A DNA stretch of 64,000 nt from Nodosilinea sp. FACHB-141 (GCF_014696135.1 NZ_JACJPP010000020.1:147019-211018), one strand, 5' to 3'; positions 17,092 to 26,750 are shown, numbered from the stretch's first letter. Program-made: numbers and translations. Notes: a model not told the origin generated them from the sequence alone.

Positions 17092-18477
17092 GTGCAAACC
17101 CCAGACCCCATTCATGTGATCGGCGGCGGGCTGGCCGGTACCGAGGCCGCTTGGCAGATTGCCCAGGCCGGGGTGCCCGTGGTGCTACACGAAATGCGTC
17201 CTCAGAAGAAATCCCCTGCGCACCACAGTGAGCATGTGGCCGAGCTGGTGTGCAGTAACTCCTTTGGGGCGATGGCGAGCGATCGCGCCTCGGGTCTGCT
17301 CCACGAGGAGCTGCGCCAGCTCGGCTCAGTGGTCATCGGCAAAGCCGACCAGCACCAGGTGCCAGCGGGGGGTGCCCTAGCGGTCGATCGCGGTATTTTT
17401 AGTCAAGACCTGACCGAAACCCTAGAGCGTCACCCGCTGATCGAGCTGCGGCGCGACGAGGTGACGAGCATCCCTGATGACGGCATTGTGGTGTTAACCA
17501 CGGGCCCTCTGACGAGTGACGCGCTGTCGGTGGAGCTGGAGAGGTTTACTGGCCAGGGCTACATGAGCTTTTTTGACGCTGCTAGCCCGATTGTGGTGGG
17601 CGACAGTATTGACCAGTCGGTAGCGTTTATGGCCTCTCGCTACGACCGGGGCGAAGCGGCCTACCTCAACTGCCCGATGAACCGCGAGCAGTACCTCCAC
17701 TTTTGGACTGAGCTGTGCAACGCTGAACAGGCCGAACTCAAAGATTTTGAGCGCGAAACGGCTAAATTTTTTGAGGCTTGCCTGCCTATCGAAGAAATGG
17801 CCCGCCGGGGTGAAGACACCATGCGCTACGGCCCGCTCAAGCCGGTCGGGCTGTTTGATGCGCGCCTGGGCGATTTCAAAGACCCTGAGAATAAGAGTAA
17901 GAAGCCCTACGCCGTGGTGCAGCTGCGCCAGGAAGACAAAAGCGGCCAGCTGTGGAATATGGTGGGCTTTCAAACCAACCTGCGCTGGGGCGAACAGGCG
18001 CGGGTGTTTCGGCTGATTCCTGGTTTAGAGAATGCCGAGTTTGTGCGCATGGGGGTGATGCACCGCAACACGTTTTTGAATTCGCCGGAGCTGCTGCACA
18101 ACACGCTGCAGTTTAAGGCGCGGCCCACGCTGCTGGCGGCAGGGCAGTTGGTGGGCACTGAGGGCTACACGGCGGCGGTGGCTGGGGGCTGGTTGGCTGG
18201 GACGAATGCGGCCCGTCTGGCCTTAGGCCAAGAGCTGCTCGATTTGCCGGTGACGATGATGCTGGGGGCGCTGGTCGATTTCATTACCTCAGCGGAGCCG
18301 AAGCACTTTCAGCCAATGCCGCCCAACTTTGGCATTCTGCCGCCGCTGCCGGTGAAGGTGCGCAACAAGCGGGAACGCTATGGACAGTATCGCGATCGCG
18401 CCTTTAACGATCTCCATACCTGGGCCAGCCAGCACAAACTTGGTTTGGTTCAGAGCTCGCTGGTGGCTACAGCCTAG
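17092..18477 (+). CDS. trmFO: tRNA uridine-54 C5-methyltransferase, folate/FAD-dependent (TrmFO)
   Basis: 461 residues. It methylates U54 of the tRNA T-loop to ribothymidine using methylenetetrahydrofolate and FADH2. Evidence: FAD-binding Rossmann motif [18 protein letters not shown] at the N-terminus, the family hallmark HEMRP, and the catalytic-Cys region [41 protein letters not shown] and [19 protein letters not shown] are also present, as is the C-terminal [19 protein letters not shown] start at 17092. The 285-base spacer before it holds only an unconvincing short frame. Confidence 0.97.
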   Translation: MQTPDPIHVIGGGLAGTEAAWQIAQAGVPVVLHEMRPQKKSPAHHSEHVAELVCSNSFGAMASDRASGLLHEELRQLGSVVIGKADQHQVPAGGALAVDRGIFSQDLTETLERHPLIELRRDEVTSIPDDGIVVLTTGPLTSDALSVELERFTGQGYMSFFDAASPIVVGDSIDQSVAFMASRYDRGEAAYLNCPMNREQYLHFWTELCNAEQAELKDFERETAKFFEACLPIEEMARRGEDTMRYGPLKPVGLFDARLGDFKDPENKSKKPYAVVQLRQEDKSGQLWNMVGFQTNLRWGEQARVFRLIPGLENAEFVRMGVMHRNTFLNSPELLHNTLQFKARPTLLAAGQLVGTEGYTAAVAGGWLAGTNAARLALGQELLDLPVTMMLGALVDFITSAEPKHFQPMPPNFGILPPLPVKVRNKRERYGQYRDRAFNDLHTWASQHKLGLVQSSLVATA

Positions 18478-18608
18478 GCGAGACAGTGAGTCTAATTCCT
18501 AGGATAGATTTGCAATAATCTTCGTTGCAAAAACCTGAGGGACTGGGCTATCGTGTCTAAGATTAAAGGAAAGTTCAAATTTGTTTAAGAGAAGGTTATT
18601 TATGCCCT

Positions 18609-18857
18609 ATGTCCTATTCTGGCTCCACTAACAATCGGCGCGATTTAGATCGATTCATTTCTCCCAAAAGCTCTTACTACGGCACATTCTCACCTCAACA
18701 GCTTGTGTTCAACGCCAACCTGCAAGAGTTCGCCAACCGAGTTGGCTACATTTCAGGATTGCAGACTGGCGGCAAGCTCTCGCCCGACGAGGCTTTTGAG
18801 CAAATTAGTTCGCTATATAAGCAGCTTAAGCAAACCAAAAAAGGCCTCGAAATCTAA
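18609..18857 (+). CDS. Small conserved cyanobacterial protein (DUF7219-like)
   Basis: 82 residues, soluble: RRDLDRFISPKSSYYGTFSPQQLVFNANLQEFANRVGYISGLQTGGKLSPDEAFEQI, then a basic tail SSLYKQLKQTKKGL. The FISPKSxYYG...LVFNANLQEFAxRVxYI pattern is one I recall as a cyanobacteria-restricted small family (DUF7219). Function unknown. Monocistronic: it has its own upstream spacer and a terminator downstream. Confidence 0.75.
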   Translation: MSYSGSTNNRRDLDRFISPKSSYYGTFSPQQLVFNANLQEFANRVGYISGLQTGGKLSPDEAFEQISSLYKQLKQTKKGLEI

Positions 18858-18954
18858 TTGTCAGAGTTTGCATAAAGCCCTTGCTTAAGGATGCGTTTGA
18901 GTTGAGGCCATCGCTGCTGGCCTAACACAGGCGATCGCGGCAATGAACCGTGTG

Positions 18955-18990
18955 CGGGTGTCCCTATCTTTAGAGACACCCGTATTTTTT
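18955..18990 (+). terminator. Rho-independent terminator
   Basis: Stem CGGGTGTC / GACACCCG with a 12-base loop, followed by TATTTTTT. It ends the transcript of the small DUF7219-like gene about 100 bases upstream. Confidence 0.8.
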
Positions 18991-19184
18991 GAAGTGCTTG
19001 CGGCTTTGACGCCAATTTAGACCAAATTCACGTCCACTTGCTAATCCAGTATTACACCGTCTCATTTAAGACCAATTAAGCCTTTCTTTGGTCTTAAAAA
19101 AAGCGCTGTGAGACTTAATAAGATATTACGTTCTTTGGGAAAATAACTGGTGGCTACAATTTCAGCGTCACTACTAAATGGACT

Positions 19185-19877
19185 ATGGTGCATCAACTTC
19201 CTCGCTACGTGGCTAAACGGGTGCGCCGCGATCGCAAAATGCTTTACGAGATAGAGGGGCGCTGCTATCCCGGCGTAACCACGGTGCTGTCGGCCACTAA
19301 GCCTCAGGAATCGCGAGATGCTCTGCAACGCTGGCGGCAACGGGTGGGGGTTGAAGCAGCCCAGCAGATTTCGGGCAAGGCGTCTTCGGCGGGTACGCGG
19401 CTGCACAAACAGATTGCGGCTTACCTCAACGGCGCAGCGGTGGAGATTCCGGCTGATTTAGAGGGCTATTGGCAGTCAATCTTGCCGGTGCTGGATCAGG
19501 TGGATGAGGTACTGCTGGTGGAAGGGGCGGTGTGGCACCTAGCTGGATTTGTGGGCATTCCAGATGCACTGGTGGTGGTGAAGGGTGAGCTGCACCTATG
19601 CGACTGGAAAACGGCCCTGCGACCAAAACAGCCCCAGTGGTTGGGGGATTATTTTTTGCAGATTGCGGCCTATCGGGAAGCAGCGCATCAAGTCTATGCA
19701 GACGTTGGGTTGGTGGTGCAAAAGGGGCTAGTGGCGATCGCCCTAGCCGATCAACCGGCTCAGCTGTTTGAGGTTTCGCTAGACGATATGGATGAGCATT
19801 GGCGGGAGTTTGAGGGACGGTTGAGGGAGTTTGAGCGGCGGAGGCGGTGGATGGGTGGGGGAGTGGATGGGGGTTAA
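19185..19877 (+). CDS. PD-(D/E)XK-superfamily exonuclease-like protein
   Basis: 230 residues. The nuclease core is recognisable: GIPDALVV (first Asp), LCDWKTA (D-x-K) and the following helix FLQIAAYREAAHQVY (Q-x3-Y motif), as in RecB-like and MGME1-like exonucleases. Upstream, YPGVTTVLSATKPQESRDALQRWRQRVG and SSAGTRLHKQIAAYLNG correspond to the DNA-entry helices of that group. A role in DNA repair or end processing is inferred. The C-terminus ends in a low-complexity RRRRWMGGGVDGG encoded by a G-rich repeat. Its last bases overlap the stop of the convergent transporter gene. Confidence 0.8.
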   Translation: MVHQLPRYVAKRVRRDRKMLYEIEGRCYPGVTTVLSATKPQESRDALQRWRQRVGVEAAQQISGKASSAGTRLHKQIAAYLNGAAVEIPADLEGYWQSILPVLDQVDEVLLVEGAVWHLAGFVGIPDALVVVKGELHLCDWKTALRPKQPQWLGDYFLQIAAYREAAHQVYADVGLVVQKGLVAIALADQPAQLFEVSLDDMDEHWREFEGRLREFERRRRWMGGGVDGG

Positions 19878-21052
19878 GGGCGTTTGGTTGTGGTGAGGAG
19901 GAGGGCGAGGGTGCCGGCGATGAGGCCCCAGAAGGCGGAGCCGATGCCGAGGAGGGTGATGCCGGAGGCGGTGACGAGGAAGGTGATCAGGGCGGGTTCG
20001 CGATCGCTTTCGTTGCGTAGGGCGGTGAAGAGGCCGTTGCCGATGGTGCCGAGCAGGGCTAATCCGGCGATCGCCAGCACCAATTCTTTAGGGAAAGCGG
20101 CAAAGACGGCGGCAACGGTGGCACCAAAAAAGCCAATGAGGAGGTAGAAGAAACCAGCAGCGATCGCCGCTACATACCGCTTGTCAGGGTCTTCGTGGGC
20201 TTCGCGTCCCATGCAGATGGCGGCGGTGATGGCAGCCAGGTTGAGGGCAAAGCCGCCAAAGGGCGCCAAGACTACGTTAGCGGCTCCCGTCCAACCAATG
20301 ATCGGTGAGATCGGCACGGAGGAATAGCCGGAGGCTTGTAGGACGGCGACACCCGGCACGTTCTGCGAGGCCATGGTGACCATAAACAGCGGCAGGGCGA
20401 CGCCTATCAGGGCACTCAGGGAAAACTGGGGAGCGATCAAAACGGGGTGGGCTAGTTGCAGAGTGACGGTGTCGAACTGGATCAGGTTTTGCAGGGCGGC
20501 GATCGCAATCCCCACTGATAACGCGCCCACCACGGCATAGCGGGGCTTTAGGCGGCGCATTATCAGGTAGGTGCAAAACATGGCGAAGGTCATCGCAAAC
20601 TGGGTCTGCATGGCCGTAAACACATCCAGCCCAAAGCGCAGCAGCACCCCAGCCAGCATGCCCGCTGCCAGCGACAGGGGGATGCGGCTCATCAGCCGCT
20701 CGAACCAGCCGGTGAACCCGGCTAGGGTAATCAGCACCCCAGAGATTAGAAAGGCCCCGATGGCTTCGGCCATGGGCACCCCTGCTGCGGAGGTGATCAG
20801 CAAGGCAGCGCCGGGGGTAGACCAGGCGGTGACGATAGGAGCGCGGTAGCGCAGGGAAAGGCCAATGCAGGTGAGGCCCATGCCTAGGCCCAAAGCCCAC
20901 ATCCAGGAGGCGATTTCTTCTGGAGTCGCATTCAACGCCTGGGCGGCCTGGAACACAATTACGGCTGAGCTGGTGAACCCCACCAGCACGGTGACGAAAC
21001 CCGCGATGATCGCGGAGAAAGAGACGTCGTTGACTATGCCTTTAACGGCCAT
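19874..21052 (-). CDS. BenE-family benzoate/H+ symporter-like transporter
   Basis: 392 residues, polytopic (about 12 hydrophobic segments). Family features: SFSAIIAGFVTVLVGFTSSAVIVFQAA at the N-terminus, APIVTAWSTPGAALLI, TMASQNVPGVAVLQASGY and FGGFALNLAAITAAICMG. These identify the BenE family of the nucleobase-transporter-like fold, usually aromatic-acid/proton symporters. Substrate in this organism is unknown and no aromatic-degradation genes lie beside it. An AraC-type regulator gene ends about 140 bases upstream on the same strand and may control it. Confidence 0.9.
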   Translation of the reverse strand: MAVKGIVNDVSFSAIIAGFVTVLVGFTSSAVIVFQAAQALNATPEEIASWMWALGLGMGLTCIGLSLRYRAPIVTAWSTPGAALLITSAAGVPMAEAIGAFLISGVLITLAGFTGWFERLMSRIPLSLAAGMLAGVLLRFGLDVFTAMQTQFAMTFAMFCTYLIMRRLKPRYAVVGALSVGIAIAALQNLIQFDTVTLQLAHPVLIAPQFSLSALIGVALPLFMVTMASQNVPGVAVLQASGYSSVPISPIIGWTGAANVVLAPFGGFALNLAAITAAICMGREAHEDPDKRYVAAIAAGFFYLLIGFFGATVAAVFAAFPKELVLAIAGLALLGTIGNGLFTALRNESDREPALITFLVTASGITLLGIGSAFWGLIAGTLALLLTTTKRP

Positions 21053-21105
21053 ATTTCTTGCCCAAAGGTAGATCTTTCGCCGAATTCTGTTTGCTATTCT
21101 TGTGT

Positions 21106-21137
21106 TTGTAGGGGTGCAGCGAGCTGTGCCCCTACAA
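21106..21137. repeat. Diverged GTAGGGG palindrome
   Basis: TTGTAGGGG and CCCCTACAA form the outer arms of an imperfect hairpin (inner arms TGCAGC / GCTGTG). It belongs to the same general palindrome group as 222-250, but the core differs. It sits between the AraC-type regulator and the transporter genes and could act as a terminator for the former. Confidence 0.55.
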
Positions 21138-21193
21138 GGTATTTACCCAAACTGAAGCTTTGAATTCGGCTGACCTGACCAGGCTACCGAGGC

Positions 21194-22036
21194 TCAGGAG
21201 CTGTAGTCTTGGACAAAATTGCCCTGGCGGTATTGGCCGGGGGTGACGCCAAAGGCTTGCTTAAAGGTGCGATTGAGGTGGCTTTGGTCATAGAAGCCGT
21301 GGGCGATCGCAACATCAACAATTGATTGGTCGCTGTGGAGCGATTGCTTGGCCTGCATAAGCTGCCAGTGGCGCTGATAGCTGTGCGGAGGCAAACCCAC
21401 CTGCTGCCGAAAGCTGCGAATTAAGTAGTAGGGGCTGAGGCCTACTTGCTGGGCCAGAGTTTCGATGGAAATCGATTCGGCGTAGTGGGCTTTGAGGTAG
21501 GTTTGCGCTTGGGCGATGGCGCTGCTTTTGGGCTTTGGCCGCTGCCACCGGTGCTGTCTGTCGCCGTAGCGATCGATTAAATAGGCCATCAGCTCCAGCA
21601 GCAGAGAGTCTCGCTCGAGCTGAGGCGTGGGCTGGCTAAGGGCGACAAATAATCGGCTAAACATCGCCTGCCCAACGGCATCGGGGCTGTTCTGTAGGGC
21701 GATCGCAAAGTAGGGCAGCCCTGGCCACTCTAGCTGAGCCAAAATTTGCTGCATCTTTGGCACGCTGATGTAGAGGTTGCGAAAGCTCCATCCGGCCTCA
21801 GCCTGCACCTGCCCGGTGTGCACTTCGCCTGGATGGATCAGCTTAAAACTGCTGGGGTTGGCATAGTGGTGACCCCCCCGGTAGAAAAAGCCGCCCAGGC
21901 CCGCATAGGTGAAGCCAATTGTGTAGGCCTCGTGCATGTGCTTAGCAAAGGTGTGGCGGTAGAGCTGGGCATTGAACAGCTCAATGCCAGGCAGGTTGGA
22001 CTGCCACAGTTGGGCAAAATCTGTTTCTGCGGCCAT
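21194..22036 (-). CDS. AraC-family transcriptional regulator (cupin sensor)
   Basis: 280 residues. The N-terminal cupin AraC_binding domain is seen in LYRHTFAKHMHEAYTIGFTYAG, RGGHHYANPSSFKLIHPGEVHTGQ and GWSFRNLYISVP. The C-terminal double helix-turn-helix (about 175-275) has SISIETLAQQVGLSPYYLIRSFRQQVG and the family signature VDVAIAHGFYDQSHLNRTFKQAFGVTPGQYR. The ligand is likely small and taken up from outside. It is upstream of and co-directional with the BenE-type transporter gene, suggesting local control. Confidence 0.9.
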   Translation of the reverse strand: MAAETDFAQLWQSNLPGIELFNAQLYRHTFAKHMHEAYTIGFTYAGLGGFFYRGGHHYANPSSFKLIHPGEVHTGQVQAEAGWSFRNLYISVPKMQQILAQLEWPGLPYFAIALQNSPDAVGQAMFSRLFVALSQPTPQLERDSLLLELMAYLIDRYGDRQHRWQRPKPKSSAIAQAQTYLKAHYAESISIETLAQQVGLSPYYLIRSFRQQVGLPPHSYQRHWQLMQAKQSLHSDQSIVDVAIAHGFYDQSHLNRTFKQAFGVTPGQYRQGNFVQDYSS

Positions 22037-22089
22037 GACAATTTTTAGGGGGCAGGCTTCTCTATTTAAGCGCAGCGGCGATACTGCTC

Positions 22090-22142
22090 TTTGCCCTTTG
22101 CCCTCTCCCCAAACCCCTCTCCCAATTTGGGAGAGGGGCTTT
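22090..22142. repeat. CCCTCTCCC/GGGAGAGGG foldback repeat
   Basis: CCTCTCCCAATTTGGGAGAGG forms a compact hairpin (arms CCTCTCCCAA/TTGGGAGAGG), followed by GGCTTTGAGCTTTG. The same unit, with GGGACTTTGAAG after the hairpin, recurs at 26157-26346 and 26860-26908 around the DUF559 gene, and related arms occur in the MITE at 37912-38117. Confidence 0.65.
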
Positions 22143-22263
22143 GAGCTTTGTGATTGTTTGCGGGTTCTACTCTATTGCACTCGATGACATCTGCGATCGC
22201 AGGGGTGATTCCGACTGCGTAGGTGGTGGCAAATGCCGTATGCCCCTATAAAGGGACGCTTCA

Positions 22264-22294
22264 AGAAAAAAGCGATGGCTGAATTGCCATCGCT
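22264..22294 (-). terminator. Rho-independent terminator of the 1181-residue gene
   Basis: Read on the minus strand, the 9-bp stem AGCGATGGC / GCCATCGCT has a 6-base loop and is followed by TTTTTTCTT. It is 100 bases past the stop of the large leftward gene. Confidence 0.85.
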
Positions 22295-22393
22295 ATTCCT
22301 GGAGTTTAAGAAGCTGCTCTTGTCCTCTTTGTAGGGTGCAGGGATCAACAGGTGTCTAATACCATGACGGGATCCCCAATCGGTTGTTTCGCC

Positions 22394-25300
22394 CTATTGC
22401 CCTTGAATCAGCTGGGTAGCGTGGACTTCGCCCAGGATGCGCTCGATGCCGCTGACTTTGAGGGTGCCTGCGTCTTCGAGGTTGGGGGCGGTGAGCCGCA
22501 TGCCCTGTGACATGGGGACGGTGTACTGGCTGCGGAGGGGTTTGTCGTTGACGCGCCCTTCGTAGGTGATGGTGGCGTTAAAAGGGGCACCGTTGGAGAC
22601 CACATCCATGGTGTTGAGACCGGGTTGGAGGTTAATTTTCAGCTCCTGGTTGGCCTCGGCGGGCACGTTCTCGACGGTGACTTTGACGAAGTCGCGCCCG
22701 GCCCCCAGCTTAGAAACCGCCGATAGGGTATAGGCGTTGGCGTTTTGGGCTACGACTTTGAACTCGTTGTCGACGGTTTGCAGACGATTGGCCGACATGG
22801 TGAGCCGATCATTGGCGCGAATTGCGCCTCCCACCTGCAGCGCCTGGAGAGGACGCTTTGAGTAATACTGCAACCGGCCAGCGCTAACCCCGCGCAGGGT
22901 GTGCACCCAGCTATCCAGGTCGGTGGGCTGCTGGTTGCGCTGGATTGCATCGAGAATGGCGCGATCGCGGAATCGAGCTCCCCCCAAATTCACATTCAGG
23001 TTGGGGTTGACGTTGGCAGATAGCGTCGGACCCAGGTTGCGGCGCAGGTTGGCATTGATGCCCAGGTTGCTGACATTGTTGAGCTGCACTGAATCGAGCA
23101 GCACGTTGTCGAGGGGGATAAAGCGCGATCGCTTCGGTCGCATGCCCAGCAGCAGCTCGCCTTTGATCGGGTTGTTACCCGAGAAGCCGGGGAAGGGCAC
23201 AAACTTGCCGGCCAGGTTCTCGACCTTGCGGGAGGTGTCTTTAAAGGCGTTGAGGTTGTTGCCGTTTTCGTCGGTAAGGCTGAGGGTTTCGGCGCTGTCG
23301 CCCAAAATCAGCACCACGCCACTCAGCAGCAGCATAATCGCATCCCACACCGGGGTGCGCTGGCGGTGGTTGAGCACCGAGAAGGGCATGTAGTGCAGGC
23401 GGCCACCGCTCCACTCGCCGCCTTCGTAGACGCGGCCATTCTCATAGCGGAAGGTGTTGCGGGCCGGGTCGATGACAATGCGCTGGACGCTGCTGGCCGA
23501 GTTGGGGTCAAACACATCGATCTGCATTTCGCTGCCGGTGTTGCGCCAGGCGATGGGCATTATGCAGTGGGGCGCGCCGGTAAAGTCGTAGTTTTGCGAT
23601 AGGCAGATCACCGGGTTGAGGCCCCGATTGTGGGCATCCCAGGTGTCGTTAAAGACGCTAACCGGGTTGTGGGTTTTGCCGCTGAGAAACTGGCCTACAA
23701 ACCACCAGATGGCATCGGCCCCTACTTGGTAGGTTTGGCGCACGTTAAAGTCATTCTCGACCTCGGCCCAGTTGCCAAAGCGGTTGAGGGGGCGGCTGAG
23801 GCGGCTCATGTCTTTGTAGGCGTAGATGGCCTCGGTGGCCATGCCAAAGCAGTTGCCCCCGGCGGCGACGCCCTTGACCACCAGCTCGTAGAACAGCGCC
23901 TTGAGGCCATCGTCGATCAGGCCAAAGTCAAACTCCCAGTCGGGGTCAACATCGCCAAAGGCCGCGGCGTATTCGCGAAAATCGACGGTGGGGGTGCCCT
24001 GGTTGATTGTTGAGAAGAAGTCGAGGGGCGTATTGGCTCCCAGTTGGGGCTTAATCGACCAGTCCATAAAGTTCATCCAGGGGCCAAAGTTGCTGGCCCT
24101 GAAAATGCCGTTGGCGTTGTCGCGCAGGCCCCAGGCGTTGCGAATGTTGAGGTCTTTAGTAAAGCGACCCAGCAAGTCATCGTCGCCGCCGAACAGGTTA
24201 CCCGAGTCGCACTCCCAAATTTCGACCTGGAACTGCACGTTGAGGTTGGGGTCGCCGGGCAGCACAGCGTAGGGCACGTTGAAGTTGACGTCTTTGATGT
24301 TGGCGCTGCTGAAGTGCTTGTCGCCCTCGGGCAGTTTTTTGTCGTAAACGCGGTGGCCATTCACCGAGATGGCAATGCGGCAATAGAGGTCGTTTTGGCC
24401 ATCGACATCGAGAAAGTCGCGGTCTTCTTCTTTGGTGTCGACTCGGCCAATAAAGAACCGGAAGGGGTAGCAGACGTGGAGCTGGCCGTTAAACCAGAGA
24501 ATGCTGCCCTGCTGGAAGGTGTTGTAGCGGGCGGGGCCAGACACACCGGGAATGTCTTCTTCTGAACTGGTGGGGAAGCCCAGCGCCCCCTGGGGGCCGC
24601 CGACTTCGAGGTATTTGCGGCGGATGTCGCCGTAGATGATGTGGGCGCCGGTGGCTCCGCTCCAGTAGATCGTGCAGCTCTCAAAGTGGCTGACTTTGCC
24701 GATTACCTGACTGTCGCGGCGCACGTCGCTCTCGTGGCTGACGGGGAAGCCCCAGCGGCTGACGCCCCCGGTGGCGTCATACTTGCCGAGGATGGAGCCG
24801 TGCACCTCAAAGGCGTTGGAGGCCCCGCTGCGATAATACATGCGCCCCCCCTGAAACTGCTGCATAACGCCGCCGGGGATGGCGGTTTGAGCGGCGGTGG
24901 GCAAACCGATCGCACTGCCACCTTCGCCCAGCATTTCGTAGTCGAGGTAGAGGCGACCGAGGACGGGCACCGCGCCGGTCTGGGGCGACCAGTAAATGCA
25001 GCCTTGGGCAAAGACGCTCTTGCGTGACCCGGCCCGACGACCGTTGATCTCGTCGCTGGCCGGGGCACCGAGGCTGCGGCGCAGGTTTGAGTCGCCTTGG
25101 TAGAGGGCGTAGATAGAGCCATGCATTTCAAAGGCGACACCGTGGATTTCGGTGTAGGAAATCAGACCGCCCTCAAAGGGCTGCACGTAGCTGGAGATGG
25201 CGGTGTCGAAGTAAAAATCTGAGATTTTATTGCCCAGGTTGAGCGTGGGCCGAATCGCGTTGTGCTTGTGGGTGAGAAACCACTCGGGGGTGGAGCGCTT

Positions 25301-25939
25301 GGCATCGAGGGCGGTTTCGAGGTCGGCCGGAATGTCGCTGTAGATTTGCACGGCGGCGATGTCGCCCTTGAAGGGCCAGCGCAGGCCATCGACCCAGGAG
25401 CCAATCCACAGTTTGTCGCCGCTGCCCGCGTTGAGGCCACCGTTGGGGAAAGCGGTGACGGCGAGGACGGTGTCATCGACCATGAGGGCGAGGGTGTCGA
25501 GGTCGTAGACGAGGCTGACGACGTACCAGGTGTTGAAGGTGAGAGCGACACGGTTGGTGGTGTGGGCGATCGCCCAGTCGACTCGGCTATTGGCCACGGC
25601 AACGACTAGGTTGAAGCAATCGTCAGTGCTGCCGGGCTCTAAAAACATGGCAAAGGGTAGGGCGGTGCATTCAACCAGGTTTTGCCGGGTGGTGACGGGA
25701 CCGTTGGCCAAAAAGGCGACGCGAATGCAGAACCGGTTGGGGGTGATGGCCCCCGGTGACAGGGTGGTTTGAATGGAGGCCCCGGTGTCGAAGTGGAGGG
25801 CTTTGTCGAGGGTGCCGAGGGCGGTTGCGCCGGGTCCGGCAGCTTCGGTGCAGTTGGTGAGGATGGCGGGCAGGGTGCCGTCGGGGTTGGTGAGGGTGGT
25901 GGCGCTGGCGAGGGAGTAGTTGACGACGAGATCGGCCAT
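22394..25939 (-). CDS. Giant multidomain protein: LamG-like, LGFP repeats, C2-like, papain-like Cys/His/Asp domain
   Basis: 1181 residues, with a strong AAGGAGA site before its ATG. Domain order by eye: a concanavalin/LamG-like sandwich (about 1-210, WYVVSLVYDLDTLALMVDD, KLWIGSWVDG); four LGFP-type repeats (about 240-470, e.g. LGAPASDE, IGLPTAAQ, WGFPVSHES, LGFPTSSEED, each with a GxIYW or G.MYYR strand); a C2-like sandwich (about 480-600); then a putative cysteine-peptidase-like domain with GGNCFGMATEA (Cys697), GAPHCIMPIAW (His791) and DVFDPNS (Asp811). The tail is a beta-rich Ig-like region. LGFP repeats bind cell-wall glycans in actinobacteria. No signal peptide is present, so export would need a non-classical route. 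Similar Cys-His-Asp domains occur in secreted toxins and peptidases. The coding frame is clean throughout. A surface-acting or contact-dependent effector is inferred. Confidence 0.75.
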   Translation of the reverse strand: MADLVVNYSLASATTLTNPDGTLPAILTNCTEAAGPGATALGTLDKALHFDTGASIQTTLSPGAITPNRFCIRVAFLANGPVTTRQNLVECTALPFAMFLEPGSTDDCFNLVVAVANSRVDWAIAHTTNRVALTFNTWYVVSLVYDLDTLALMVDDTVLAVTAFPNGGLNAGSGDKLWIGSWVDGLRWPFKGDIAAVQIYSDIPADLETALDAKRSTPEWFLTHKHNAIRPTLNLGNKISDFYFDTAISSYVQPFEGGLISYTEIHGVAFEMHGSIYALYQGDSNLRRSLGAPASDEINGRRAGSRKSVFAQGCIYWSPQTGAVPVLGRLYLDYEMLGEGGSAIGLPTAAQTAIPGGVMQQFQGGRMYYRSGASNAFEVHGSILGKYDATGGVSRWGFPVSHESDVRRDSQVIGKVSHFESCTIYWSGATGAHIIYGDIRRKYLEVGGPQGALGFPTSSEEDIPGVSGPARYNTFQQGSILWFNGQLHVCYPFRFFIGRVDTKEEDRDFLDVDGQNDLYCRIAISVNGHRVYDKKLPEGDKHFSSANIKDVNFNVPYAVLPGDPNLNVQFQVEIWECDSGNLFGGDDDLLGRFTKDLNIRNAWGLRDNANGIFRASNFGPWMNFMDWSIKPQLGANTPLDFFSTINQGTPTVDFREYAAAFGDVDPDWEFDFGLIDDGLKALFYELVVKGVAAGGNCFGMATEAIYAYKDMSRLSRPLNRFGNWAEVENDFNVRQTYQVGADAIWWFVGQFLSGKTHNPVSVFNDTWDAHNRGLNPVICLSQNYDFTGAPHCIMPIAWRNTGSEMQIDVFDPNSASSVQRIVIDPARNTFRYENGRVYEGGEWSGGRLHYMPFSVLNHRQRTPVWDAIMLLLSGVVLILGDSAETLSLTDENGNNLNAFKDTSRKVENLAGKFVPFPGFSGNNPIKGELLLGMRPKRSRFIPLDNVLLDSVQLNNVSNLGINANLRRNLGPTLSANVNPNLNVNLGGARFRDRAILDAIQRNQQPTDLDSWVHTLRGVSAGRLQYYSKRPLQALQVGGAIRANDRLTMSANRLQTVDNEFKVVAQNANAYTLSAVSKLGAGRDFVKVTVENVPAEANQELKINLQPGLNTMDVVSNGAPFNATITYEGRVNDKPLRSQYTVPMSQGMRLTAPNLEDAGTLKVSGIERILGEVHATQLIQGQ

Positions 25940-26156
25940 GGAAAAATCTCCTTGGGTTGGCAGGTTCCCCGAGGGCTTTCGCTGAGGGGAGAGGGGGAGA
26001 GCCGTTGGGGTGGGCTAGGGTTGTAGATGCAGAAATGCTGGGCTAAGGCTGCCCTCAAGCAGGGAATGATGCGCTTCTCTGCAGCATTTCATGACAAAAT
26101 CCTAGGCTCTGCGGAGGAGCGTTGCTATTACCCGCGCGGGTAATATTGGGCGGCCT

Positions 26157-26336
26157 TCTCCCTAAATTTCTCTCCCGAGGTGGGAGAGGGACTTTGAAGG
26201 GCTCTTACTCCCCTTCCTCCCAGCTTGGGAGGAAGGGGCTGGGGGATGGAGGGCGAGGTTGGCGGAAGGGAACTTGTTCTATGCCGCGATCGACCCTCTC
26301 CCTAAATCCCTCTCCCAACCTGGGAGAGGGACTTTG
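26157..26336. repeat. Foldback repeat block downstream of the DUF559 gene (repeat copy 1 = 26208-26336)
   Basis: The block begins with a TCTCCC...GGGAGAGGGACTTTGAAGGG unit. It continues with CTCCCCTTCCTCCCAGC/TTGGGAGGAAGGGG, a G-rich linker GGGGGATGGAGGGCGAGG, and a second hairpin CCTCTCCCAAC/CTGGGAGAGGGACTTTG. Bases 26208-26336 (129 bases) recur in the same orientation and at the same length at 26775-26903, so the two copies bracket the DUF559 gene. Confidence 0.8.
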
Positions 26337-26363
26337 AAGTGCTCCCTTAGAGACTTTGAAGGG

Positions 26364-26750
26364 TTATGGCGATAGGGTTTTGACAGCTCTGTCGATGTCT
26401 GTAAGTACTGTGGAACAGTCGTGTTCAACGGTGTCGGTTGTGAACCGCAGTACGGTGAGGCCGAGTTCTTCGAGTAGGGTTTGTCTTTGGCGATCGCGCT
26501 CTGCTCTGTGAGCATGGCTTGACCCATCGATCTCGATGACTAACTGTGCTTGAGAAATATAAAAATCAACCACGAATGGACCGATCGGCTGCTGACGGCG
26601 GACTTTGTAGCCCCGTTGTTTACGCCGCAGGTGTTGCCACAACAGATTTTCGGTAAAGGTTTGCTCTTGCCTAAGCTGGCGAGCGACTTCGACCATGCGG
26701 CGGCGCAGGTCTTCGGGAATTTGCCATCGCTCTGTCGGTTGGGCAGACAC
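26364..26750 (-). CDS. DUF559 (endonuclease-like, Vsr/PD-(D/E)XK-related) protein
   Basis: Core of about 128 residues from a GTG at 26750. An open frame runs to an ATG at 26915, but its first ~55 residues are the translation of the repeat at 26775-26903 (PSPSPFLPTWEEG) and are probably not native. The DUF559 core reads IPEDLRRRMVEVARQLRQEQTFTENLLWQHLRRKQ, then GPFVVDFYISQAQLVIEIDGSSHA (VDF...L.IE.DG nuclease motif), ending LGLTVLRFTTDTV. The family resembles very-short-patch repair endonucleases and is spread patchily, as mobile genes are. Direct repeats flank the gene exactly. Stand-alone DUF559 proteins of this size are frequent in cyanobacteria; substrate and role are unknown. Confidence 0.8.
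   Translation of the reverse strand: MSAQPTERWQIPEDLRRRMVEVARQLRQEQTFTENLLWQHLRRKQRGYKVRRQQPIGPFVVDFYISQAQLVIEIDGSSHAHRAERDRQRQTLLEELGLTVLRFTTDTVEHDCSTVLTDIDRAVKTLSP

Noticed and set aside
16959..17231. Plus-strand frame with a hydrophobic start before trmFO
   Set aside because: Its second half is trmFO read in another frame; no supporting start signal.
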